Source: Syngnathus acus (lineage: Eukaryota; Chordata; Actinopteri; Syngnathiformes; Syngnathidae). Taken from it: a stretch of 64,000 bases of DNA. The translations under genes were made by a program, and so were the position numbers. The notes beneath the pieces are model-generated. The model searched no databases. It was not told where the DNA came from and worked only from the letters and a program-made list of their open reading frames with translations. The stretch lies in assembly GCF_901709675.1 (NCBI RefSeq), contig NC_051088.1, positions 20,928,693 to 20,992,692 on the forward strand. The letters are read 5' to 3'. Positions 24,701 through 35,900 of this stretch are shown piece after piece. The number at the start of each line of letters is the position of its first letter. Positions within the stretch are counted from its first letter, which is position 1.

Positions 24701-26393
24701 ATGCAGCCGCTTCAAGATTTAAAAGAAATTTTCGGTTAAACGGTGGTTTGGAATTGTCTTCTGTCTGTCCTTGTTTTTGACCCCACTTGGTTGCACGCCC
24801 ACTCCATCTGTCCATTACAGACCGAGGTTCCTTTTCCACGTTATGGCCCCTGATTTACATGGCAATTGTGTTTTCGAGCCTTAAAGCCCGTGTCCCACTG
24901 AGCGACAAACAATTGCGAGTGTTTTCGATTGCGGCGAAGGTTGTAGCCTTGTCCGAGTTCGTATTGAACATTTGTGAAAGGAGTTGAAAGGTGCCGATCT
25001 GGAGAAAGCAGCCTTCAAACTCGAGACACCTGGAGCTCATAAAGAGTGAGGTCCAGAGGTTCCATTGAAAGTTACAAAAATAGTTTGCCATTGCCTCAAA
25101 CGATTGCAAAGCAAAATATGAAGGAAAAATGAGACTCAAGTGAGGAAAAGCGATTCTTTTCATCAAATTGGCTTTCGCCTTTTTGTTCTTTTACACGAGG
25201 GGACATTTATTTTACCAATAAGGATGGCAGGACGAGGACAAAAGGGTGCCCAGGTCTCTAACGAAGGACAGAGAATGGACTGGCAAAATTTGTGACCAGC
25301 TCATATTATTTGCGTTCGACAAATCTTTGTTGAAGGAGGGTATGAATGCGTCCCCTCCCCCAGACTTCTGTAGCTAATTTTGTTAAAGACAATTTAAAGG
25401 CCATTCAAATCAAAGACCCCCCCCCCCAGACCGCCATTGTTGTTCCTGTTGAAAAGAGACAAAGATAAGGGGTGGTGACTGAGACGAGAAGATAAAGTTA
25501 GATCAGTTACTTTCTTTTTCCACACACAAGAGATCAGGGCTCATCACTCCATCATTCCATACACAGAAACAGACCAAAGGCTGGGATTTCATTTCACATA
25601 TCTGCAAAGAGGAGCAGTGTTAATGGGCAACTGTGTGAATGTCTGGAAGTCTTGCGTCTCTGTTGAGTGCGCGTCAGCACAATCGTGTATCGCTAACCAA
25701 ACCTGTAAACAATTAAAATGTACCAGGTTAATTCAGAAACTAAATTTAGGAGCGAAATCCACATCGTTTTAGTGAGGAATCAAATTTCTCATCACTGTCT
25801 GATTATTAGGTCAGCCAACCAATGTCTGGGGAGGAGCAATAATTTGCTAATTAATTGATAATTCATCCCCCCAAAAAATGTATACAATTATTTGTCTAGA
25901 CTTTTGCCCGAAGGGGAGAATCCCATTGTGTCAAGTTAGCGGCAAGGGGGTTTAATTTTGGTGTAATCAGATTTATCCTTAACCTCATTTAGTGTAACTC
26001 TGCTGGTGGGAGAATAATGTTGGAAATGTGTGCAACCAGTGAGGGAGAATATTCTCTATTTAAATCATTCAAAATTGGGGAAAAAAAATCATGAATTGTT
26101 TCTGGTGGTGATTTAACAGAATTCAGAGGAAAAAATAGTCTTGGACATATTCAAGTATTGTGCTCATCTGGAAATTTATAGCCTCAATACTTCAGAAAAA
26201 TATTTTTTAATAGTCAGAGGCCTTAATTGTTGTAATTTCCAAATGTTCATATTATCTTGAATTGTACAAAATGCTTGGGTGGAAAATGAAAACACCCCAA
26301 GCCACGGAAGCCAAGGAACAAAGTAAATAATAAATAAATAATAAAGACAATAAAGTAACACGCATGTCTTGAGCCCCATTAGAGAAGTATGTG

Positions 26394-26418
26394 CACACAC
26401 ACACACACACACACACAC
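26394..26418. repeat. (CA)n microsatellite
   Basis: About 12 CA units, with looser CA-rich sequence continuing to 26462. Confidence 0.85.
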
Positions 26419-26469
26419 CTGCGCTCAGGCACACACATGTGCAAACACGTGCACACAAACACATTTCCG

Positions 26470-26640
26470 CTCCGATGGGCAGTAGCTCATTAGGTCGGGT
26501 AGTGCAGGTGTGTTCGAGGTGATATTAATTAAGCAGTTAATTAGCTTCACTTTAGCTCAGCTACTTTATTTACAAGATTTAAACCTGCATGCAAGCGCTA
26601 ATGTGAATGAATGCATTTAACAATGTGTTTCCTCGCTGGC
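26470..26640. promoter_or_regulatory. Possible regulatory block with clustered homeodomain sites
   Basis: GATATTAATTAAGCAGTTAATTAGC (about 26521-26545) packs two TTAATTA-type homeodomain sites within 25 bp. They lie in a non-repetitive stretch about 6 kb upstream of the nrp2 start codon. Enhancer function is inference; conservation was not tested. Confidence 0.22.
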
Positions 26641-27030
26641 GTACTTTTTGCTAATGAATGCAGTTTGAAACATGTGGCGAGGAAGATCGGCTGAGGCTGC
26701 AGTGTCCAATCGTAGATTGTGTCAATAATAGTAAGACTAAAACAGGTGTGAATACTTGCACAATCTAGTCCCATGAAAGTGTGAGATGACCTCAACTGCT
26801 CCTCTCAGATAAACTTGTTTGTTGTGTTTACCCTGTCACCCATTGATCTTCATCCATCTTCACTTTGGTTACACTCGGCTTCACCTGAGGTCACTGCAGG
26901 TTCGATAACATATCTTCTCATTCCGTCAACTTCATCTGCATACCTAAGACACCATGTCATTCTTCCCCTAACCGTTGCGTAGACACGTGACAATTTACCC
27001 GTACGGTCGCTTATTGACCGTTACTGCATC

Positions 27031-27433
27031 ATATTTTCCGGACTATAAGGCGCACCTAAAAACCTAAAATTTTCTCAAAAGGGCCTTATAGTCCGGTGCG
27101 CCTTATATACGGACCAAATTCCTAAATTTAAACTGGCCCGAAGCATTGTGTCATGAAATCAATCATAAGTGGCCCGCTGAAGACTATAAATCATGAATCA
27201 AAAAGACTATGGATCATTATTTTGTGATTATAAAGTCATTTATTGCGTCTGAAGTTGAAATAAAAAAGATAAAATGGAGAATGATTTGATTTGGATTAAA
27301 AATCTGACATGATGCATTAATGATGCGCCTTATAGTCCGGTGCGCCTTATATAAGGACAAAGTTTTAAAATGGGCCCTTCATCGAAGGTGCGCCTTATAG
27401 TCTGGTGCGCCTTATAGTCCGGAAAATACGGTA
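27031..27433 (+). mobile_element. MITE copy 3, 'gtccgg' subfamily, 5' tip lost
   Basis: It begins ATATTTTCCGGACTATAAGG (the outermost CCGT is mutated) and ends CCGGAAAATACGG then TA. The core contains AATCATAAGTGGCCCGCTGA and GACTATAAATCATGAATC, shared with the copies at 46964 and 61582. It has no ORF. This subfamily is about 100 bp longer than the other and lacks the hAT-like insert. Confidence 0.8.
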
Positions 27434-28561
27434 TTTGCTTTTCTTCCGCCAATGATTTAACCATGAGGAAACTCGGGAGACTTTATTGGATTACAGTTCG
27501 GCAAGATGGAGTGTCATTCTCCATCAGATTCCATGTGTCTTACATCTCTCTCCCTCCCGTCAGAATATATTAGGCGCCTTGACGCCATTTGATATTCTAT
27601 ATCCATGGCTAAATAATGATGGATCTGTGGCCCGTCTCGTTCACCTGTCTCCTTTTAGTCACGCGTCTTACAACCCAGTCTGGTGTCTAAGATGCTCCAC
27701 CATCTTTGTCTCCCCCCCATCTTGCCCCAAGGAGACCAAGATGCGCTCCATTTTCCATCCAGTGGTGCATATCAAGGTCAATCAGTGCCAAAGGAGGCAC
27801 ACAAACGCGTGCGAATGCGCGTGCGCTGGCGAGTCACTTAGTCGGCCGACACAGATGTTACCTTTGTGGTCAAAAGGCAGCGAGTGGATTTGGTTCCACT
27901 AATGGAGCTGAGCGCATAGCCGTCTCATATTGATAAGATTACCATGGTAATGTGAACACAGCTGGGTTAAAATCTCCTTCCTCCAAGATTCTTCCGTTTT
28001 TCTAATTGTCGTACTAAGTGGTGTCCTCTGGTGCTGCTTGCTTCTTTGCCATCTCTTTTAATAGGACTTTTCTTCTTGCATGCCCTTCGCCTTGCCCTCA
28101 TCTTCCTCCACAGCAAATCTCTGCCTTTTTTTATCTTCACATCATCCTTATCTCCCTTCTTTTAATTGGCTGACTTTAGTGGAATAATTCCATTGTCGCA
28201 AATTCTGCACTTTCCATTTGACTTTGTCATTAGTTTCTCTTTATGATGTTTCTTTTCTGCTTTAATTTAATGTTCAAGTATTTTGTGATATTTTATCGCA
28301 TGTTTTATACGGTTTTTTTGGGGGATGTAAAATACTGAGTTTGTGTCATGTTTTGATTGCACTGACATGTTCAATGACACCAATTTTTATTTGGGAGTAA
28401 GAAAATGGCTTTTGCAGGGGAACAATTATGTTTTGCTATTTTGCAAATTGTTTTGCAAATTTCAATTGTGATCTGAGAAATGCAAGACGTGACCTGGAAG
28501 CACTCTAACTTGCTGCTTGAGCGAAACTAAAATTTGATCATATTATCCCTTCAGTGACCAC

Positions 28562-28580
28562 CTAGGATGGGCTCCAGCTA
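28562..28580 (+). repeat. Fragment of dispersed (ATGG)n-ended repeat
   Basis: CTAGGATGGGCTCCAGC matches the 'GCTGGGATAGGCTCCAGC' body of the dispersed repeat, in forward orientation. Very short. Confidence 0.3.
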
Positions 28581-29980
28581 AGATGTGATTTTGCTCCTTG
28601 CTCAAAAGATATGACATAGCTTAGAGCCTTGCTATCTTGCTGACTAATGTTCCATCATCGCTCACAAAAAAGAAATCAGAACGGTGAAACCATAGCAGCT
28701 ATCCATGTGGTGAAAGTTTGACACCCCCTGGCTTCAACCCTTCCCTCTCCCCTCCCCCTCGATGAAACAATAAAATCTCACTTTCTCATTAGCATACACT
28801 TGTTCTTGAGTGCTCTGCTCTGTGCTTAAGCTTGCTCGAAGCACGATAAAAGCCGCTCCCAGTAAACAAGGCGTGGAGAACGGCATCTTTTCTCTTTGTT
28901 ATGCACAGCTCACTCCAATGACATCAGTTGAGCAGGCCTGAGGGACACTTCAAAATGTTGCTAACACGAGGATATCCTTTTCAACTAGTGCAGGAAACAT
29001 CTTTTTTTGTTTTTTGGTGGCGGTTTAATTTGAAAACCACTCCTGTCTGGTATTGGATCGCCATCTGGAATGTGTGTGTTGCATGCTAAAGTAAAGTAAA
29101 GGCTGCGGTGAGGAGGGGGGTGCCTTTTTGGAGGGAAACTGAGTGTTGAAGGTCACTTTGATGTGCCAATAAAGGCACGCAGCGGGCCAGTGGAAGGAGA
29201 TGAAAAGAGGTCGAACAGACGTAAAATGGGTCCTGGTGGAGAAAGATGCGTCCTCTCATCTCTCCCATAGCACACGGTGGATAATGATGCTGCTTCATAA
29301 AGGAGAGGTGCTTAGGGAATAAATCTTGCAATCAAAGCAAGCAAACAACATTCTCTGACAGTAGAGCAAACCCACAGATGACCTGAGCGCATACGAGACA
29401 AAATGACCCAAAATGTCTGCAGATTTAAACAAAACAAAAAGGGATAATGTTTTACATTCCTGATTATATGATGCAAATTCTTATCTTTTTTTATTGTACT
29501 GAATTAATTAAGTGTATGCTCAACATAAACACTTACAGAGCACTAACAGCCTGACTGGGTCCCTTGCATCCTCGTGCTGTTGCCTGCCCCCATTAGGCCG
29601 ACTTGTGCATTGCAAATGAAGATTGACAGACGGACAGACAGAAACACACAGACAGGCAGGCAGATCCAACTATTTGCTTTTTTCCAACTTCAAGCAGCAT
29701 TTTCAGAAAAATGGAGGATAACATCCAGATGTTTCCATCCAGGCTGTCCAGCAGACGCGGAACCATTGTGCGTTATGTTAGAAAATGTTACAAAGTGCGG
29801 TGACAGTGTCACCGTGAAACTGGAGATGTGGATTCACATGCGCATGGGCTGATGAGATCAGGATGAGCTGAAATTTTTATGATCCTACATGGAATCTGGG
29901 CCACCACAGACAAAGGCAAAATGACACTCAATATAACGGCTCTGGGATTTCTTCCCCCTCCTTGAACGGTACATAAAATG

Positions 29981-30135
29981 GCTGAAAAAATAATCTATAA
30001 ATATATTTTAGAATATCTAATAAAAATCTGGGGGGTCTTATTTGGGGCTAGACTGACTTTTGGGGGCTGAGAAAATAATTTATAAATATATTTTAGAGTA
30101 ATCAAATTCTGGGGGGGTCTTATTTGGGGCTAGAC
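29981..30135. repeat. Tandem duplication of a ~70-bp unit
   Basis: Two units (29981-30052 and 30066-30135) share GCTGAAAAAATAATCTATAA-like starts, a TATAAATATATTTTAGA middle and a GGTCTTATTTGGGGCTAGAC end, with small differences. The unit is not one I recognise. Confidence 0.7.
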
Positions 30136-31300
30136 ATATTTCTGACCCCGCTACAGCCCCCTTGCCCCCACCCCTGGTGTAGCGCCATCCTGGGAGACAT
30201 TTTAGTCTTCATTTAATGGAGCAGCAATAAAAAGGAATGGAAAGTTCTGCACCACTGTCCACTGTAGGGAATCACCACCCTTGCTGTACTTCCAGACACA
30301 GTCCCCTTACCCCTATCGTCACTCTCTTTAAATGCTGATAGGGCCAAACCACCACTATTTGAACTAATTTTGAATCTCTCTTGAGTCTGCAATGAACCAC
30401 TCAAAAACACTTGAACCTTAGCATGCTGACTGGCAAAACCCAGTCTTATGATTGTTGTGGCTTGGTGGGCGTCTTGAAGCTGAGCGAGTGAAATGTAAAG
30501 GTGGCGGTGTTATCGGTCATGCTGTCAGTCTTCGGGCCAACTTTGTGATAAGAGGCAACATAGCGGCTTGGGTTCTCCTCAGGCTCCCATGAGGGAGTGC
30601 AGCTGTGATGAGGTGGGCGACGGGGACAGGCATCTGAATTCTGCAATTTTTCTGTAGTTTCAATTTCTGCCTCTCTTTTAGACTTCAAAATTTTGGATGA
30701 TTAATAACTTTTTTTTTTCCCCCCAAGTCCTTCAGTGGACTGTTGCCCTCCATTAGCCTGACCTAATGTTAGAGGAGAGCGCATGTGGGGGGGGGCAAAG
30801 ATGTTGACAAATGGGCGCGAGGGGTATCACATGACCCCTGAGGAATGAGAGTGGGGGTAGCTGTGGTAGAGCACGGAGGTTTTACACTGTCTTACTCTTT
30901 ATCTCTTTATCAGTGAGAGGGGGGTCAACGCTGAGGTTAAATAAAGGGCTCCCTACCACCGCCGAGCACATTTCATATTGCTTAAGTGGCGAAATCAGGA
31001 CAAATGATTGGATATTTTATGCCCCGCATAGGGCACCGGAAGGCCCCAATCAGAGTGACAGCTCCCTCGAGCCACAGGTGGTCTTAAAAAATCAGTGACA
31101 TGCTGCAAGAAGGCTATAAGTTGATGGCATCTAGTCAACTATAGGTTGGAGTGGGGGAGGGGGCGTAAATATGCCCACACGTGCAGACACGCTTGTCATG
31201 CAGCCTTCAGTCAAGGGCACTGGATTCTTTTTATTCTTGCAGGCAAGTTTGTAAGTTTTGCCAAATGGCATGTTATGAATTTGTTTAGGATGACCACAAA

Positions 31301-31335
31301 CATCCATCCATTAATTCCCTGAACTGATTATGAAC
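31301..31335 (-). repeat. Fragment of dispersed (ATGG)n-ended repeat
   Basis: CATCCATCCATTAATTCCCT followed by GAACTGATTA resembles the reversed 3' end ('CATCCATCCATTTTCTGAACCGCTTA') of the dispersed repeat. Confidence 0.4.
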
Positions 31336-32198
31336 AGAAATGTCTCTATTAGCCCCAGATTCATTTCATTTTTTATTCTATTTTTATTTTGATATTCTGG
31401 AAATAAATTAGCAAATAAAATGATCAATTTCAAGCTCCTCTTTAGGAGCCGGCTGGATTTGATGGTTGTGCTTTTCGGTTATGTGTGCAGCAAAAAAAAA
31501 AAGAAGAAAGAAAGCCAACAAAAAAGCACAGCAACATCAAGTTTATATTTCAATGAGGTCTTTATAGTAACTATTGTGTGACTGCATGACAGCAGCTTGG
31601 AATAAAGTTTTGTGGGAAGCGACATATTTTCCAGAACTTTTGAGTCTGTGATGAATCATCCAACCTCAGTGGCATTGGTATGCAATCTTTCAGTGCCTCC
31701 CAAAGCTTCTTCTTCCTTTTAAGAATGCACCTAGCCAACTGAAATAAAGATGCCAACGAGGCCTCATTATGTCGAGCCCTTCCATTACATAGTAACTCAA
31801 ACCATGGGCAGGGCACACGGGTAGGACTTTCTCAGCAGATTATTTTGGGCTCGCTAGTTTGTCATTAGACCGCCGCTGCTCTGAATTTAGCCCCACTGAT
31901 TGCAGGGCAAAAACTGGGCTGGGCTGAGGTGGGTTCCGCTGCGCCAATGAGTCAAGGTCTGTGACAATGGCAAAGTTCTTTCATATGCTCTCTGGTTAAA
32001 AGCCACCATGTGCCATTTGTTGTGCACCCCTCCCCGTTGCCCAGATAGTACCCCACCTTCACACTTTTTCTGGTCTCCTCCTCCGGCTCTTTGCAAACAG
32101 CCTTGGGAGGTGTTTGCTTTATTGCATGGCGTGTCTTATCTGTGTGGAGAGCGTCTTATCCGTGCTCTGATCGTCTCACGTCTGTTTGTGTGTGTGGA

Positions 32199-32212
32199 GG
32201 GGGGGGGGGGGG
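32199..32212. repeat. G14 homopolymer
   Basis: Fourteen guanines in the nrp2 upstream region, possibly able to take part in G-quadruplex structure. Confidence 0.8.
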
Positions 32213-32287
32213 CGTGCAATCTATCGCCCACCGATTATCCGGAGCCCGCCCTTCCCCTCTCTCTCGCTCCCCTAAATTCAGCCTGCA

Positions 32288-32299
32288 GGGGGCGGGGCC
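32288..32299 (+). promoter_or_regulatory. GC box (Sp1-type), candidate nrp2 core promoter
   Basis: GGGGGCGGGGCC lies about 570 bp upstream of the nrp2 start codon, in GC-rich sequence and just before a (CT)n tract. No TATA box is evident. A GC-rich TATA-less promoter would fit, but the start site is not known. Confidence 0.35.
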
Positions 32300-32335
32300 A
32301 AGGCGCAACGTCTGTAATGCTGCTCGGCTAAAGAA

Positions 32336-32370
32336 CTCTCTCTCTCTCTCTCTCTCTCGCTCTCTCTCTC
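32336..32370 (+). repeat. (CT)n tract in nrp2 promoter/5' UTR
   Basis: About 17 CT units with one CG interruption. Pyrimidine tracts of this type are often found near promoters (GAGA-type sequence on the other strand), but function is not shown. Confidence 0.8.
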
Positions 32371-32863
32371 CCACATTGACACACGCACAGGACTGTTACG
32401 CACACAAGACGCACGCTGGGGACGAAGCAGTTCTCAGCTGCTCGTAGAGACGCTCACACATTCTGCTCCGTGCGCTTCACTCTAGTGTGAGACTGCCGCA
32501 GACCAGTCCACTTCAGGAAAGGCGACCTCCGTGCGCGTAAATAACACTTGGACTAAAAGGCGCACCCCGAAGCCAGACTGCACACTCCGCGGATCCTCCC
32601 GAGTCCCCCACGCCCGGAGTCAGCCCCCTTTTTGTTTTTGGGGCATTATTTGAACATTTCCTTGAATGTGCTGTCAGAGCATGTTATGAGGCGAATTATA
32701 GACGCTTTTATTTGTTTTGTGACATGTAGTTGTCATGTTGATTGAACACGCACCGTGGGATTATTGAAGTCATACCCGTTTAAGCACGAAGGGATGTGGA
32801 GCACAATTTAGCGACTACGAGTGGAAAGATTGAAAAATTGACACCAGCTTTGCGTCTTCCAAG
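32371..32863 (+). other. Putative nrp2 5' UTR with several upstream ORFs
   Basis: This stretch is GC-rich at first, then AT-richer, and runs to the ATG at 32864. It contains upstream ATGs at 32666, 32681, 32686, 32724, 32735 and 32794. All are closed by stops before the main start (for example 32686-32745 and 32794-32811). Whether they are transcribed depends on the unknown start site. Confidence 0.4.
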
Positions 32864-32939
32864 ATGGATTTGGTGTGCTCGCTGTTTGGATGGATATTGG
32901 CACTGTGTCATGTGGTGCTGCAGGTCAGGGGAGAAGACG
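32864..32939 (+). CDS. nrp2 exon 1: start codon and signal peptide
   Basis: ATG at 32864 opens [20 protein letters not shown] then VRGED. This is a hydrophobic signal peptide with likely cleavage near VRG/ED. It ends phase 1 at donor G|GTGAGT (GT at 32940). The start is chosen because it gives a signal peptide and joins exon 2 in frame. An open GTG-initiated frame from 32796 is a different frame. Confidence 0.9.
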
Positions 32940-35900
32940 GTGAGTTTTACTTACACTCCTTGTAACATCATTGATGTCTTGTTATTTATGGATTCAAAAG
33001 TTCATTTATCCCAAGTTCTCAGTAACTTGTTTTCTATAACATTTAATAGAAATAATCCAAATAAACTCCAGATTAGAAAACACGCATTGGTGTCCAGAAA
33101 ACGCGCATGGGCTGTAGTTGATCATCGACACCACTGTAATCTTCATCGGGAGGTAAATAAAAGTATTTATCCTTCATTATCGGTTGGCTCGGATGTCTGC
33201 CGACCCCCGCAAGCAAGAACGCACCGGAACGCAGGACGAAAAAAAGCAACTAACTGCTATCAAATAACATTCAAGTTACCATTTTACAAAAAAAAATATT
33301 CTAAGTACGCCAAACACATAGTTTTAAACCCTTTGGTGTGTGGAATAACAGCAAATGATACTTTTGGATTTTGTTCGAGTCAGCCCAAAACAGATTAATA
33401 TTCTAATTTAATTCATTTTAGTTGAAATGTGAGAAGCTGTTAAGATTGCAGATTGTCCATGACAAATTATTTAATCATTCTAAAAATGTGAAAAGTTTCT
33501 CTTTGTTAAATGATGATTACGAATCATTATCGGAATATAAGCAAATGCGGGCCTAAACTATATATTAAGATAAAATCTGTAGATCAAAATTTTTGTTTTG
33601 TTTATTGCTCTTAGTCATGGGAAGGAGTGGGCAGTATATGACCTCACTGATGATTCTGTTGCCTTTATTGCTTCCTCTTTTTGGCTACCTGTTTCATCAG
33701 AGCTCCTCTGGCTGTGTGTGCGTACGTGTGCGTGTGTGCTGTGTCTGTTTACTGGCTGTCTATGCACCGCTGATGCTACACAGATGTGGAGCTCTTGGCA
33801 GGAACGGCCCAAGAAGCTCCATCCCCTCCTTTTGTGTCTCCCTGCCAAGAGGCTGCCTCAAGAGCCACATTAGAGTCAGCGGCAGAGGCAGGAAGGGAGC
33901 AGCCTGAAGGCCGAGCAGGCAGCCTCGGGGAGCCAGTGGAGAGGATGAGGAGTGTAGCACGCAGAGACAGAGTTGGGTGTGGAGATGTGCCGTATCCGCC
34001 AAAGCATAACGTGAAGGAGGGAGACTTGACCCCGGGGGATGGACTGTTCGTGCCAGAGGGCAACATCAAAGCATGCTGGGTCATTGAGTTAAAATGGACA
34101 GAGGCCGAGCAGATCAGGATTCAAGAAGTGAGAGTGAATTCACAGACAGTGGTTCCCTTGTGATTTGATGCTCCCATGCATATTAGGGCCCCTTTAAAGA
34201 GTCATTTTAGCAAGTGGTCTCACATAATAGGAGGAAAGCAAGAAGCAAGAAACTGGAGCGGCAACTGAATGACTTTCATGACCATGCAGAAATGTGCTTG
34301 GATGTGCACATGTCCATTTTCAAGCCTGCTCACCACTTGGGATGCAGCGAAACTTTGATTCCACACTTGTGCTGTAATCACAATAGCTTGACTCGCTGAC
34401 ATGTACATTAATTACCAGAACCACCAGGATTAATATTGCCTCCATTAAGCAGCTCATTTGCATGTTTATTGAGTGGGCGGTTGTGCAGCGCCTCCACCTA
34501 TGATATCGGTTTCTCCCAGAGTTGGCTCTGCTCATTTAATCATTTGGTTTTTTTTCTCAAACACTGGCTGCTTCTCATTTCCCTTCCTCGTGTTTTTTGC
34601 TTTGTTTGTTGTTTGTCTCACGTCTTCCCCAGAGCTGCCCTTCAGATCTTTAAATCTCAGGGGTTGTGAAAACAAGGTCACGTCTTAGCGTTACTTGGCC
34701 AAGCGGCTTGTTCGATATGAGTCAGGTATGCATGGAAGCAAACAGCCTGCCTGCCTCCAAAAATAGACCAGAGCTGACTCTTTCACATGGCTTTATTTTA
34801 ATGGGTGGGGGGTAGGGGGGGCAGGCTTAGTAGTTGAGAGCACCACGTTTGCCAGAGCATATAGAATTAATTGTTATTCAAAAGTGGGCTTGAAGCATTA
34901 GCGTTGTGCGCCTGGGAGAAAATGAAGCATTCAAAACAGGGGTGGCAACAAATCACCATGCAGGAAAATATTAATTCTTCACGCGAAGAGCGTCCGTGTT
35001 GTTGTTTGGACACCCTCACGCGAGGAAAGAGAGCGCCAGGGAGGCTAGGAGACATGATACTGCAGTCAGGTAGTGTTTAGGATTAGGTCCCCGCAATGAC
35101 CCCCCCCGCCCCTGCAGGCACTGCAGCAACCATCTGTTTACCCGATTGATCCATTGAACCATCGATCACAATGGGCAGCACTGTGCATTTAGCTGATTAG
35201 CATGGGCCACTTATCCTGTTAGGAAGGGAAGTGTAGAAAGGAAGAAGTAAAAAACAGGCGGGGGGTTGACATTATCTCTCTTTAATGAGGCTTTTGTTAG
35301 TTCCTTAAGGGCGCAAAATGCCGTTTAAAAGTGACAAACAAAAAAAACGATTCTATCGTCATTTCCGTGAGACGATCAGCAGCAGCAAGTGTTGAAAATG
35401 TGCAAAGTCGTGTAATGCGCTCTATTTATCCATCCATTCTCCGCAACCTTTTACGGAGTCCAGTTTACTGGAGGATGGTTGAGATTAAAGCTCAGCTGAG
35501 CTCTGGACTGAATGGATGAGCGCCGCTCGTTCCCTCACTCGCTGGGTGATAGCACTTTTTAATTAAGGTGGGGTGGGAAGAGACGAGGGCGAGAGGGGGT
35601 GCTTACACTGGGAATGATGGAGGGATTTATCAGCCTCCCCTCACATTCGCTGCTCATCCCAGAGCGTTACAGCACCCTTCCCAGATAAGGAAGCTAATAG
35701 AAATGAGCTCTATATGCAGACGTGCACATTTTCACAGATAATGAAGATAAGGCGGTGGCTCCTTTTGTGCAGAGATGTCTGGATCTGACTGGATGTGGGC
35801 GTGCGCGCACACAGCCCAGTTCACAAATGAAACGTTGCAATTAAGTCCGTCCATGCGTGTAGAAAGTTTTGTGAGGATTAATTTATGCAGAGACACAGTT

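Larger units (their letters stand above)
20353..27030. other. Intergenic DNA, middle third
   Basis: No gene was recognised. It includes (CA)n tracts at 21685-21708 and 26394-26418, poly-T and poly-A runs, two short TTAGGG pairs (22010-22023 region), and two possible regulatory blocks (about 21441-21600 and 26470-26640). Frames of 80-115 codons, such as 20909-21253 +, have no domain features or splice context. Confidence 0.5.
27434..32287. other. Intergenic DNA upstream of nrp2
   Basis: No gene was recognised. It contains a tandem duplication (29981-30135), small pieces of dispersed repeats at 28562-28580 and 31301-31335, a hAT-end-like scrap (GTTTGACACCCCCTG near 28723), and G and purine runs. 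A 138-codon open frame at 27486-27902 + has no motif or splice support. Confidence 0.5.

Noticed and set aside
33786-34163. 125-codon open frame in nrp2 intron 1
   Set aside because: No domain, no signal and no suitable splice sites. It lies in GC-richer purine sequence where long frames occur by chance.
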